Part shown: piece after piece, positions 33,826 to 43,219 of the stretch | Position numbering within the stretch: position 1 is the stretch's first letter | How the letters are laid out: the number at the start of each line of letters is the position of its first letter | From: Protula sp. h YS-2021 | Taxonomy: Eukaryota; Annelida; Polychaeta; Sabellida; Serpulidae | Length of the DNA: 64,000 bases | Reading direction: 5' to 3' | NCBI GenBank assembly: GCA_949752745.1 | Contig: OX457029.1 | Location: 18,184,615-18,248,614, forward strand | Position numbers and translations under genes: made by a program | The notes under the pieces: model-generated | Told to the model about the DNA's origin: nothing | Databases searched by the model: none | The model's input: the letters and a program-made list of their open reading frames with translations, nothing else

Positions 33826-33945
33826 ACCCCCCCCCGGTCAGTCGACCTGAAGCAAGGACCCCCCCCCCCCCCTGGTCAGTCGACCTGAAGCAAGGACCCC
33901 CCCCTGGTCAGTCGACCTGAAGCAAGGACCCCCCCCCCTGGCTCA
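33826..33945. repeat. C-tract repeats between divergent left-arm promoters
   Basis: About four units of a C-run of 8-14 bases followed by GGTCAGTCGACCTGAAGCAA. The GTCGAC palindrome recurs in each. The right arm has the reverse-complement type of repeat (48345-48545) in the same relation to its two promoters. Confidence 0.85.
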
Positions 33946-33980
33946 CCAACTATTTAGCCGCTGGGCTTACGGCTCAGTAG

Positions 33981-33988
33981 TATAAAAA
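33981..33988 (+). promoter_or_regulatory. TATA box of the CARD-like gene
   Basis: TATAAAAA 51 bases before the ATG at 34032, on the other side of the C-tract repeats from the TATA box at 33817-33823. Confidence 0.6.
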
Positions 33989-34031
33989 CGTCGGGTCGAC
34001 ACCGCTATGGCCATTGCATTGCCAAACCATC

Positions 34032-35084
34032 ATGGAGACGTCTCGAAAAGCGGCAACGGCTAGCAACATGGAAATTGATAGCCTGTTCAGCAATGAAACA
34101 ATGGCTTTTACAGATGCAGTTTTAACTGCAGAGGAGACTGCTGACTTCCTAAGTACACTAGCAGAAGCTGAAAAAGCCTTGGAGGAAGCATTAGGGGCTC
34201 CGTCAGACGTGTCTACAGTACAGCAAACTAGGCCTGAAGAAGTACAGCCAGTACAGCAAGCAATGCGCGATCCCGAGGGATCTGACTATCCGTTCTGGGT
34301 TGCCAATGCGCTTGTAAATGGTAGCGCCAAGCCACTTAGTACAAAGTTACAGGCTCATATAGAGCATCTTGAGGAGGAAGAAGTGGTCATGTCAAGCGAT
34401 GACGACGCTGACGACGACAATGACGACAACGACGATGACGACAGCGACGACGATGACAAGCAGCTCAAATCTAAATTCGAATTGAGCAAAACTATTCCTG
34501 TTACTGAGGAAGACGTCACGCTGTTGAAACGAAACTTTCAAGCAGTGATTCCTCTGATCGATTGCAACATTTTATGGTGTTTATGTGAAGAAGGCTTTTT
34601 CGATCAGCACACATACATGTACCTAACGGAAGAAGTAAACACTGTCATTCAGCTTATCTACATGCTAGAAGGAAACAAAGAGCACCTTCACGCGTAAGAG
34701 CCGCAGTTCTCCGAAGCCATGACCCGACGTTTCGTTCAACCTATTCGAAGTCTTCATGAGGAACTTTTTAAGACTTTATCTCTACCGACGCCAAAGTGTG
34801 TTGATGAGGATCGCGATTCCAAATGTGCAAAGGTTATGCTACATGGCTTCAAGTACCTTGAAGAACGTATTAAGGTGTATGATATGATGGCTTACCTCTA
34901 TGAAAAAGGACATTTCACCATGCCAATGCTCTTTCAATGGATAATTGGGAGTCGCAAACGAGGAGACTTTTAAGTGATTGTTATGAGACAATCTTTGACA
35001 GATGGTTTGCCAACAGCCTTTCTGGATGGTTTCAACGAGATCACTCCGCGATTTTGCAAGCATCTCATGAAAACATACATGTAA
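34032..35084 (+). pseudogene. Acidic protein with two CARD-like (death-fold) segments, in-frame stops
   Basis: ATG at 34032 is chosen over an upstream non-ATG extension. Residues ~1-110 are helical and acidic, ~120-150 is an Asp-rich run, and the rest shows two six-helix-like segments. The first includes VTLLKRNFQAVIP, ILWCLCEEGFF and VIQLIYMLEG. The second includes YLEERIKVYDMMAYLYEKGH and FTMPMLFQWIIGSRKRGDF. Both fit the helix spacing of caspase-recruitment domains. TAA at 34695-34697 and 34971-34973 lie in the same frame as everything up to 35082-35084, and each falls where the last CARD helix would start or sit. If real, such a protein would be expected to touch host apoptosis or innate signalling. 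The fold call comes from pattern only. Confidence 0.5.
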
Positions 35085-35090
35085 TGTCCA

Positions 35091-35099
35091 TATAAAAGG
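35091..35099 (+). promoter_or_regulatory. TATA box of the capsid-direction block
   Basis: TATAAAAGG, 40 bases before the ATG at 35139. Conserved in copy 1 and identical to the PolB box at 47816-47824. Confidence 0.7.
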
Positions 35100-35138
35100 A
35101 GTGAGGTGTCAAGTGCAGTCATCATTCAACGCGCAGCC

Positions 35139-35759
35139 ATGGAGAAGACAAGCAGCTTTAAAATTAGTGCAAACTTAACCATTACTGTGGAGCATGGACA
35201 ATTTGGATTATTTATTCGAATCAAACGTGGAGAGAGATGGCTTGCTTTATCACCATCCTTGTGGAAGATTGTGTGCCTGAACTTAGCAAGATTACGCGAC
35301 ATTGGCTTCAAACTGTACTTAACGCAAACGAAGTGGCTTGAAGTCATTTCATACTTGGATATGCGCTATGTGAGTTTTGTGCAAGCATCACTGTTTGAAG
35401 GGAAAGAATACAAGTATTACATCAACATGAATGATGGTGAATGGGAGACATTGCTTCAGGAGATGGATAGCATTAACTCAACCTTATTGCCATGTACGGA
35501 ATGTCATGGCAAGAAAACTCCTATCAAGCTGCAAAAGGACAATCGGATGAAAGTGTCAAAGTTATCTAAGAAAAGACTGGCTTAAGTTCAATTGGAGAAT
35601 ATGGATGTGCAAAATCAACTTGGGCTTACCTGTGAATATTGCGGTGCTTACGGATATGCTGAGGATTATGATTGTCACTGCCACAAGTACAATTGCAAGT
35701 TGTGTGAACCAGACAACTTCTGCAACAAGTGCGGCTTACTAACTGTTTCTGCGGAGTAA
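35139..35759 (+). pseudogene. PC4-like domain plus zinc-binding C-terminus (copy 2), one in-frame stop
   Basis: ATG at 35139 (MEKTSSFK). The N-terminal PC4-like pattern is FKISANLTITVEHGQFGLFI, then RWLALSPSLWKIV. The middle holds YINMNDGEWETLLQEM, which could be a second strand-helix unit, and a CTECH motif. The last ~50 codons encode CEYCGAYGYAEDYDCHCH and a further Cys cluster. TAA at 35583-35585 replaces a Glu codon present in copy 1, before the zinc part. First gene of the rightward block. Probably DNA-binding; role inferred. Confidence 0.6.
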
Positions 35760-35823
35760 GACTGAGAGTCATTTGCTTACCAGCCGCCACAGTGTGCAGA
35801 CGTGTTATATGGACATGTGAAAG

Positions 35824-36111
35824 ATGGATGTAGAAACGTGTTTTAAGGACAAGTATGTGGACTACATGATAAGTGAACTGGCACGTTTTGGATCTATTCA
35901 ACAACAACTGCAGCACTTTGACATTTATTGGGAACTTGCTCATTCCACGTTGAACGTACCAAACTTACGCGAGGATTTCATCAAAGAGTGTATGTTTTCA
36001 AACATTGGTGGAGCTGAGGAGTTTGATGTGGAAGCAGCATATCACTTCGCTCGATTTGATCCAAGACTGTTTGATGAAGTGAAAGAGTGGTTAATCTACA
36101 TTGCAGTATAA
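35824..36111 (+). CDS. YVDY-family accessory protein (copy 2), 95 aa
   Basis: ATG at 35824. Core: CFKDKYVDYMISELARFGS, LQHFDIYWELAHS, VPNLREDFIKECM and EAAYHFARFDPRLFDEV. Predicted all-helical, with no recognised family. The stop TAA shares its last base with the next ATG (TAATG at 36109-36113), suggesting coupled translation. Related to the larger paralogue at 8852-9253, which is missing from this copy. Confidence 0.6.
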   Translation: MDVETCFKDKYVDYMISELARFGSIQQQLQHFDIYWELAHSTLNVPNLREDFIKECMFSNIGGAEEFDVEAAYHFARFDPRLFDEVKEWLIYIAV

Positions 36112-36443
36112 TGGTGGACATTACATTGAGACAATATCTTGTGCAAAAAACATATTGTGAAGAAATGTTATTAGCTGTAAAAAAGTTTGCATGTTTAGTA
36201 TGTCCTGCTTGTCAAAATGAAGAGTGTTCAGAACATATGTGTCATTCTACATGTGTCTATACATATTGGAATGAAGCTAAATATTACATTCATTTAGATA
36301 AAGTGTTAGATAATGCAAATCAACGTTGTGAAAAATATGGTGTAGATGCTATCACATTTGATGAATTAAGTAGCTGGTTAATATACATTGAAGATCAATG
36401 GACTCCAATTATTCACACCATTGTATCAATACTTGATTTGTAA
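36111..36443 (+). CDS. Small Cys-rich accessory protein (copy 2), intact 110 aa
   Basis: The ATG at 36111 overlaps the preceding stop. MVDITLRQYLVQKTYCEEML leads to CLVCPACQNEECSEHMCH, a likely zinc-binding cluster, then a helix with KVLDNANQRCEKYGV and DELSSWLIYIEDQW. Family not recognised. Intact here, broken in copy 1. Confidence 0.65.
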   Translation: MVDITLRQYLVQKTYCEEMLLAVKKFACLVCPACQNEECSEHMCHSTCVYTYWNEAKYYIHLDKVLDNANQRCEKYGVDAITFDELSSWLIYIEDQWTPIIHTIVSILDL

Positions 36444-36569
36444 GACATGTTGATAAAAATAAAATTTAAGATGTGTTGATAAAATGCAAGATATGTTGAT
36501 AAAATGTTAGATGTGTTGATAAAATAAAATGCAAGATATGTTAACAAGTGTTGATCATTTAGTGTTAAC
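36444..36569. repeat. AAGATATGTTGATAAAAT direct repeats upstream of integrase
   Basis: About five imperfect ~18 base units. The matching array in copy 1 is 7339-7436. The repeats end at the integrase ATG, so they may be its 5' leader or promoter. Confidence 0.6.
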
Positions 36570-37668
36570 ATGTCGACGTGGAAAGACTACTTAACCAATA
36601 TTTACTTTAAACCTGGTCAACCCGGGGCATTTTCTGGTCCTTACAAACTTTATCACATATTAAAAAAACATGATCAACCAGTCACTCATTCACAAGTGAA
36701 GAAATGGTTGCAGGATCAAGATGCCTTCAGTTTACTACAACCTGTAAAATACAGGTTTAAAAGGCAACGTGTCATTACACGTGGAATTGATGACATGTGG
36801 GATATTGATTTAGCTGACATGGGAAACATAGCTTCCTATAATGATGACACCCACTTTTTATTGGTTGTCATTGATGTATTTTCCAAATATTTATGGGTGC
36901 AGCCAATGCCTAATAAATCACATACCAGCGTCATAGAAGCCTTTCAAAAGATTTTTCATGAAACACAACGAAGACCACGAACTCTAAGGTCAGATAAAGG
37001 AACTGAATTTAAAAACAGATGGGTAAAAGCATTTTTGAAGAAGGAGGGAATACATGCCTATACGACAAAGAATGAAACCAAAGCCAACTTTGCTGAGAGA
37101 GTCATTCGTACTCTAAAGGGAATGATGTATCGATATTTCCTTCATAATCAAACGTATCGATATATGGACATCCTTCCAGACTTAGTGTATAATTATAACC
37201 ATAGACCTCATGGCTCCCTCCCTAATAAGTATGCTCCTGCAGATATTCGTAAAGACATAGAATCGAAAGTGTGGAAGTATATGTATGTAGACAAATTGAA
37301 ATTAAAACCAAAGAAGAAAAAACCATACAAATTCAAAATTGGTGATCAGGTTCGCATTTCTCACATGAAATATGTATTTCAACGGGATTATCATATAAAG
37401 TGGACGCAAGAAGTGTTCATTATCACACATCGTTGTAAGAAGCAAGGAATACACTTGTGTCGTGTGAAAGACTTTTTGGATGAAGATATTGACGGACTTT
37501 TATGAAGAAGAACTGCAGAAAGTGACAAAAGATATTGAATCAGTCTACAGAACTGAAAAGGTCTTGAAAACACGAAAAAGACGAGGTGTTAAAGAATTAT
37601 TTGTAAAGTGGTTAGGTTTGCCAAAGAAGTTTAACAGTTGAGTGAAAGAAACAGATATTCGAAAATGA
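36570..37668 (+). pseudogene. INT: Polinton integrase with C-terminal chromodomain (copy 2), frameshifted at the end
   Basis: ATG at 36570. Order: N-terminal region with PYKLYHILKKHDQPVTHSQV; catalytic core with WDIDLADM (first Asp), LLVVIDVFSKYLWVQP, LRSDKGTEFKNRW (second Asp) and KANFAERVIRTLKGMMYRYF (Glu); an SH3-like part with KPYKFKIGDQVRISHMKYVF; and a chromodomain with VYRTEKVLKTRKRRGVKEL and LFVKWLGLPKKFNS. The catalytic core is complete in one frame to 37505. A 2 base loss near 37495 shifts the chromodomain out of frame, and a TGA for Trp follows at 37639-37641. The stop overlaps the ATPase ATG (ATGA). Confidence 0.92.
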
Positions 37669-38324
37669 AGCATCCATTCACGTGTTTGGTCTCTGGACCT
37701 ACAGGCAGTGGTAAAACTTCTCTAGTTAGAGAAATTCTAGAACAAAAGTTAATTAAACCCTCTCCAAAAACCATTTTATGGCTCTATGCAGCAGATCAGC
37801 CTTTGTATAAGGGAATGAAAGGTGTGGAATTTTACCAAGGCATTCCAGATAACATTGAAGAGCGTTTTAACCCGAAAAAACCAAACTTACTCATCATTGA
37901 TGACTTAATGACCAAATGTCATAGTGATGAGCGCATGACACGTCTCTTTAGTGTTGGCAGCAGTCATCAAAATCTAAGAATTATTTTTATTGTGCATAAT
38001 TTGTTTTATCATGGTAGAGAAATGCGTAATATTAGTTTGAATACACATTAAATCATTCTGTTTAAAAATCCTAGAGACAGTCAACAAATAAGTACATTAG
38101 CGCGACAAGTGTATCCTGGAAAATCTCAGTTTCTCATAGAAGCCCATCAAGATGCTACCAGCAAACCTCACGGCTATTTATTCATTGATTTGAAGCCGAA
38201 GACAAATGATCAACTACGTATTCGTACAGGCATTTTACCAAAAGATACACATTACGTATATGTTGATAAGGTGGTGTATGAACAAGAACCAAGTCACTTA
38301 ACCATTCGCAGCCAAGATGTCTAA
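37665..38324 (+). pseudogene. ATP: FtsK/HerA-type packaging ATPase (copy 2), one nonsense codon
   Basis: ATG at 37665. Walker A GPTGSGKTSL near residues 11-20, Walker B NLLIIDDLM near residue 80, then RMTRLFSVGSSHQNLRIIFI (sensor-like) and the C-terminus with DLKPKTNDQLRIRTGI. A TAA at 38049-38051, after NTH, replaces the Tyr codon of copy 1; the rest of the frame is open. Family role: pumping the element genome into a capsid. Its last eight bases (ATGTCTAA) contain the next gene's ATG. Confidence 0.9.
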
Positions 38325-38644
38325 ACGTATTCAAGCGAATCAACCTTTCCTTCACTTGCTCTCACGCAGCGGGCCTAAACGACGTAAATCCTGACTACAA
38401 CAAGCTACTAAGGAGGAATTAACTAGCTTGTTTGAAATTTGTTTGAATATATTGCGGGGACATTTACCCTTAAGCTCAAAAAAGGTATAAGTTATTCAAG
38501 CGTGAACGTCATACCCTACGTACACTGGCAAATAAGAAGATATCACTTCGAAGAAAAAAGAAGTTGGTTAATCAGAAAGGAGGATTCATTGGAGCTATTG
38601 CTAAATTTGCATTACCCTTGTTAGCTCAGTTGCTGTTAAAATGA
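38317..38644 (+). pseudogene. Small basic protein with hydrophobic C-terminal helix (copy 2), broken
   Basis: ATG at 38317 inside the ATPase stop overlap. Basic N-terminus, NILRGHLPLSSK, lysine-rich centre and GGFIGAIAKFALPLLAQLL at the end (the last part on another frame). There is an in-frame TGA about 25 codons in, and one extra A near 38487 shifts the frame. The two copies have different lesions. Possibly membrane-active or a capsid cement protein; this is inference. Confidence 0.6.
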
Positions 38645-39210
38645 AACATACTTTGAAAATGGTTCTCATTCCTGAATATGAATATAAAATGTTGTTAGAA
38701 AAGAAGGAAAAAGATGTTGAAATCAAAACGAAAGTGAATAAACTTTTACGTGGGAAACGAACTCGTGAAAAAGCAATAGAAATGTCTCAAGTGCTTGGAC
38801 GTCATTTACGAACAATTCAATCACAACAACAGCGACAAGTCTTTTACAGCATCTAATGCAGAAAAATCAGAAACCATTTTCAACCTATTTATCATGTAAA
38901 ACTAACACAACTTCTGGCAGAACTTAAGAAATACGGTACGAGATGGACAGATAAAAATGAACTTGTTTTAAAAACAGGTACTGTCATTACAAATTCTAAC
39001 ATTATTGATTTGTTGAAAGAAGCATTGGTTGCTACAAAAAGAAAAGAACGACGAGAACCACCGCGTGGTTGGAAGCAGTTTATTGAGGAAATTGTAGACG
39101 CTAATATTCCAAAAACTGTTTTTGGCAAAAAGACAACTCGTGAAGATATTACAAAAGAGCAACAACAACGTCAACAAAGATTGTTTCCAGAAGGCTGGGA
39201 AACTTTTTAA
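38641..39210 (+). pseudogene. Conserved Polinton protein with PEYEYKMLL motif (copy 2), broken
   Basis: ATG at 38641 overlaps the previous stop (ATGA). N-terminus MVLIPEYEYKMLLEKKEKD, charged helix, then after a deletion and frame change near 38840 the C-terminal half with PPRGWKQFIEEIVDANIPKT and GWETF before TAA at 39208-39210. Function unknown. Position and conservation in both copies suggest a virion-linked role. Confidence 0.6.
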
Positions 39211-39404
39211 CATGGATTAAAGAGTTATGGTGTTGTTGTTGTAAAGAAAATGGAAATAAAAATACTATTCCAGTAAAAATTAGGTGTGTTAGTGCTTGTT
39301 GTCAGGGAGAAGTAGAAGATACCAATTTAGATCATGTAGATAGCAATTTAGACAATAATGTAGACAGCAATGTAGAAAGTGAGGATGAAGAGTGTCAAAC
39401 ATGA
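39209..39404 (+). other. Conserved acidic Cys-containing frame following the PEYEY gene (copy 2)
   Basis: The -1 frame across the TAA at 39208-39210 stays open to TGA at 39402-39404 and encodes WCCCCKENGN, IRCVSACCQGEVED and an Asp/Asn-rich tail ending EECQT. No usable ATG. The five-T run ACTTTTTAAC before it is the same in copy 1. Confidence 0.5.
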
Positions 39405-39458
39405 AGTAATGTATATACACATCTAGTCTATCTACATCACATAAACGATTTAGCTGCC

Positions 39459-40225
39459 ATGGAGTCAACAAGTTTTTACATTACTTTACCCAGCAATGCT
39501 AGTATGAACTATTATCCCAACAACAAGACTTCGAATTATCAAATTCGTATGCCTCGAACCATCTATCTGAACGGAAAATATGAAGTGGCTTTAGCTGAAA
39601 TTCAATATCCACATACATGGACAACCATGAGACATGGAATGGACTATTCTATTCAGTATCGACAACAACCACTGAATAATGTTGTTCTTGACACAATCAA
39701 TATTCCTTATGGTTACTACAGATCCATACAAGAGATATGTCAGGCAGTCAATAAAGAAGCAACTAATTCTATGAAAGATGACCTTAAAGAAGCTATTCAG
39801 ATAAAGTATGATAAAATTAGACGACGTGTTTTTCTATTTCTAAATTACGGCTTTGAAGTGCCATCCTCCACTGGATTAGCTGAGATTTTAGGATTTATCC
39901 CAGATCAATGGTATATTGAGACGTGTACAGCTGAACATAAAGCCGATGTGAAACAGGGATTTTATACACTTTATGTATACTGTAGTATTTGTGAGCCACA
40001 AGTTGTTGGTGATTATTATGTCCCTTTGCTACGTTCTGTTGGAATACAAGGACATGATGGAGACATTATTATGAAAACTTATGGAGAACCTCATTATTTG
40101 TTCCTGTAAACACATCCAAATTTGACGTGATAGAAATGAATATTAAGGACGACACAGGCTATAATGTTCCATTTCAAACTGGAAAGGTGATCTGTAAACT
40201 TCATTTTCGACCAAAAGCATTATGA
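39459..40225 (+). pseudogene. Minor capsid (penton-like, single jelly-roll) protein (copy 2), frameshifted near the end
   Basis: ATG at 39459 (MESTSFYITLPSNASMNYYP). Conserved PRTIYLNGKYEVALAEIQYP near residues 27-46, PYGYYRSIQEIC in the middle, and FYTLYVYCSICEPQVVGDYY toward the C-terminus. Two extra bases near 40100 shift the last ~38 codons, which continue in another frame to KVICKLHFRPKAL. The stop overlaps the pX-like ATG. Expected to form capsid vertices. Confidence 0.82.
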
Positions 40226-40578
40226 AAGCATACACACACAATCCATCTATATATCGTAATCATTTTCTTCGCCAAGTGGGTGGAGAATTACCAGGATTTA
40301 AAGGAGCGCGAATACAATATGGAGATGGTATTGGTTCAATACTGGGATCATTGGCTCGAAAAGCTATTCCACTGCTTAAGACAGGGGCTAAAATCGTTGC
40401 ACCACATCTTAAAAGGTCTGCAAAAGATATCGCGAAAGATGTTACAGGTCGAGTAGCACAACGTATATTTGGTGGTGGGTTACGAGGACAAAAGAGACCG
40501 AAAAAGGCAAAACGTGTCAGAAGGCGAAAGGCAGCTAAACGGATAACATCAAAAAAACATAAGAAAGATATTTTTTAA
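40222..40578 (+). CDS. pX/pVI-like basic virion protein (copy 2), intact 118 aa
   Basis: ATG at 40222. GGELPGFKGARIQYGDGIG, then the amphipathic LGSLARKAIPLLKTGAKIV, then a Lys/Arg tail (KRPKKAKRVRRRKAAKR). The same length as in copy 1, and the frame is kept in both although neighbours are broken. Likely DNA-condensing or membrane-active core protein by analogy to adenovirus pVI/pX. Three bases separate its stop from the major capsid ATG. Confidence 0.72.
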   Translation: MKAYTHNPSIYRNHFLRQVGGELPGFKGARIQYGDGIGSILGSLARKAIPLLKTGAKIVAPHLKRSAKDIAKDVTGRVAQRIFGGGLRGQKRPKKAKRVRRRKAAKRITSKKHKKDIF

Positions 40579-40580
40579 TC

Positions 40581-41958
40581 ATGTCTTTAATTCATAATCA
40601 TTCTTGTGAATGTAGCCTTTCTCCATTAGAATGGTTTCGCATACCACCAACGCAAACTGCTGTAGAAAAAAGTTATAATGTAGACTATCAACTAATGACT
40701 ACCATTAGAGAGGGTGCTCCAATAGAATTCTACATTCCTGCGAGTACAGAAGAATATCTAGATTTAAAGAACAGTAAACTCCATATTGTATGTCGCATTG
40801 TCAAGGCTGATGGAACACTGTGTGGTGTAGATGATAACGTGTCATGTATCAATGATTTGTTTAATGGGTTATGGTCCAATATTGAATTATTTCTAAATGA
40901 TCGTTTGATATCACATAGTAACAATACCCATGGTTATACCAGCATCATATCTCATCTCATTCATGACTCGGAAGAAAGTCTCAATTCTGAGCGCTCTATG
41001 CGTCTCATCTTTAAAGATACTGCCGGGTCAATGAATACTCATGAGGTGAAAAGACCTAATCATGAAAGATATGTATCAGGTTTTCATGTAAATATTGAAG
41101 GTGGTGATATAGCTGAAACAGGAAATAATGGTTTACATAATCGCTATTTGTATACACGTCGAAGCCGTGAGTTTATGCTTACAGGTGGTTTTAGGGTAGA
41201 TTTGTTTGAGCAGGATCGTTATCTTTCCAATGGTGTTAGTATGAAATTACGTTTACATAGACAAAAAGATGGATATGTATTAATGGCTGCAAATAATGGT
41301 TTTAAAGTAGAAGTGAGAGAAGCGTTTTTAACCTTTCGCAAAGTGAGGGTTAGTCCAGGTATTCAGTTGGGACATGCAGATGCATTGATGAAAAGTCCTG
41401 CTAAGTTTATTGTTAGTAGAAAAGAATGTTAAGTTTTAGCTATTCCAACTGGATTTCAATCTTTTGTAGATTGAAGATAGCATCTTTTTAGGCCAATTAC
41501 CAAAGCGTATTGTCATTGGAATGGTCCATAATGAATCCTTTGCTGGAACAGTATTGAGAAATCCATACAATTTTGAACATTTTAATCTTAACTTTATGCA
41601 GCTTTACTCTGATGGTGAACCAGTCCTATCCAAACCTCTCAAGCTTGATATCAATCAAGGCAAATATCTTGATGCTTTTGAAACTCTTTACAAATCTTTT
41701 GATAGATTGGATGGTGAGAAAAGTTCCATTATAAAACGGGAAGATTGGCCTAGAGGTTATTCTTTGTTTTCTTTTGACTTAACACCTGATTATGATGGTG
41801 CTGATCATTATGCCCTTATCAAACATGGGAATTTGAGACTAGAAATGAATTTTGCTGGTGCCTTGCAAAATACAGTTAATGTTATAGTGTATGCTGAATT
41901 TGATAACATTGTTGAAATAAGTGCAAATCGTAGCATTCAATTCGACTACCAGTCATGA
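40581..41958 (+). pseudogene. Major capsid protein, double jelly-roll (copy 2), stop and frameshift
   Basis: ATG at 40581. Motifs: SPLEWFRIPPTQTAVEKSYN, INDLFNGLWSNIELFLND, HGYTSIISHLIHDSEESL, KVRVSPGIQLGHADALMK, and in the second frame LSKPLKLDINQGKYLDAFET. TAA at 41430-41432 and a frame change near 41475 split it; otherwise ~455 codons. Placed as the major capsid protein by length, position before the protease and family resemblance. The stop overlaps the protease ATG. Confidence 0.82.
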
Positions 41959-42392
41959 ACACGAAGCAGATAGAAGCCACCCTATCCCATGATGCCAAGA
42001 CAAAAGACTTGTTTCAAGGTGTGTTTGCCATGGACCAGTTACCATCTCTACAACGCGGTGCCTATGTCATCAACACAGATGATCATGATGAGCCAGGAGA
42101 GCATTGGGTGGCAGTATATTATGACGAAGACCCTGCAGAATATTTTGACTCTTATGGACTTTTACCTATAGACAGTCGTTTGAACAAGTTTTTAAAGTTT
42201 AATTTCATTTATAATTCAGTTCCATTACAAACACCGATATCCTCTACATGTGGATTTTATTGTGTGTATTATATAATTCAAAGAGCTCGAGGACATAGTC
42301 CTTTTGAAATCATTGATGTATTAAGAAGAAGTGATGGTGATTTTGTTGTAAAGGATTTTGTATATAGACATTATAAACCATTATTTTATTGA
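41955..42392 (+). CDS. PRO: Adenovirus-type maturation protease (copy 2), intact 145 aa
   Basis: ATG at 41955 (TCATGA overlap with the capsid stop). Catalytic set visible: His in GEHWVAVYY, acidic residue in YFDSYG, Gln and Cys in LQTPISSTCGFYCVYYI. The C-terminus ends DFVYRHYKPLFY. Length is short compared with adenain (~200 aa) but usual for Polintons. Last gene of the rightward block. Confidence 0.92.
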   Translation: MNTKQIEATLSHDAKTKDLFQGVFAMDQLPSLQRGAYVINTDDHDEPGEHWVAVYYDEDPAEYFDSYGLLPIDSRLNKFLKFNFIYNSVPLQTPISSTCGFYCVYYIIQRARGHSPFEIIDVLRRSDGDFVVKDFVYRHYKPLFY

Positions 42393-42457
42393 TGTTGTAT
42401 TAGTTAAGTTGCATTAGTTAAGTTGTTGGTAATTGTGAATTGTATTATGAATATTGT

Positions 42458-42550
42458 AAATAAACAAGACAGTTTTATACAACATTCTTTTTTATTGTGT
42501 TATACATTATTTACATTTCACAATATTTTACATTGAATTTTTATTTTACA
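42458..42550. terminator. Convergent poly(A) signals (copy 2)
   Basis: AATAAA on the plus strand near 42460 follows the protease gene. On the minus strand AATAAA overlaps the end of PC4-like D near 42541. The intergenic 42393-42540 is AT-rich and otherwise empty. Confidence 0.6.
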
Positions 42551-42798
42551 AATACATTCAATACATCAATAAACACATGCCATTCATACCAATCTAAATT
42601 AATATATGTATCATAGACATTACATCCACGTTTGTAAATGCTATGAAAACTAGCATAACACTGTCCACTACCAAACTTTATTATTTTAACATCTTCATGT
42701 TCAGACAGTTTCAGTTCATATCCATGATCATTCATGTCAATGTTTATCACCATAACACACATGGGATGCGTAAGTTCAATGGACTTGGTGCCTCGCAT
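42541..42798 (-). CDS. PC4-like small protein D (copy 2), intact 85 aa
   Basis: ATG at 42798 (MRGTKSIELTHPMC). Strand HEDVKIIKFGSGQCYASF, then YINLDWYEWHVFIDVLNVF, the strands-then-helix order of PC4-like domains with a Trp pair in the helix. A longer frame upstream only shadows gene C and is not used. Last of four genes behind PolB. Confidence 0.62.
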   Translation of the reverse strand: MRGTKSIELTHPMCVMVINIDMNDHGYELKLSEHEDVKIIKFGSGQCYASFHSIYKRGCNVYDTYINLDWYEWHVFIDVLNVFVK

Positions 42799-42823
42799 GA
42801 TTTGCACTCCTTCCTCTTTGAAT

Positions 42824-43165
42824 TCAAGCGTTAGGTTCTTTCCAATCCAATGCTTGTAACAGAGCGTGCCATTCCACTGTGTTGAGGGTGATGTAGTCGT
42901 AGCATTCTGTAAGCTCGTCATATTGACGAAATTGTACAAACACGTCTAAGCAGTTCTCAGTCACACGCACTTCTAATTCATTTGAGACTGTCAGGAGAAA
43001 GCCAGGTATCCTGAACTTCTCTAGATGGTCTTTCAACACAGATTGTTCGTCAGTTGATAGAATGATATACTTTCCAAAATGTCTTAGTACAATGTCATCA
43101 TATACGTTTCTCAGATATGAGAATCCATGCGTAATTGGTTCATATTCCGATAAAAAGTCTTCCAT
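42824..43165 (-). CDS. PC4-like small protein C (copy 2), intact 113 aa
   Basis: ATG at 43165 (MEDFLSEYEPITHGF). Residues ~55-105 give LEVRVTENCLDVFVQF and YDYITLNTVEWHALLQAL, resembling the PC4 strand-turn-strand-helix unit. The upstream half is helical and unassigned. Twenty-five bases separate it from gene D. Confidence 0.62.
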   Translation of the reverse strand: MEDFLSEYEPITHGFSYLRNVYDDIVLRHFGKYIILSTDEQSVLKDHLEKFRIPGFLLTVSNELEVRVTENCLDVFVQFRQYDELTECYDYITLNTVEWHALLQALDWKEPNA

Positions 43166-43219
43166 CTCGTTCAACAGTCAGATGAACTATGAGCTGTCTC
43201 CTTGTCTGCAAAGACGTTT

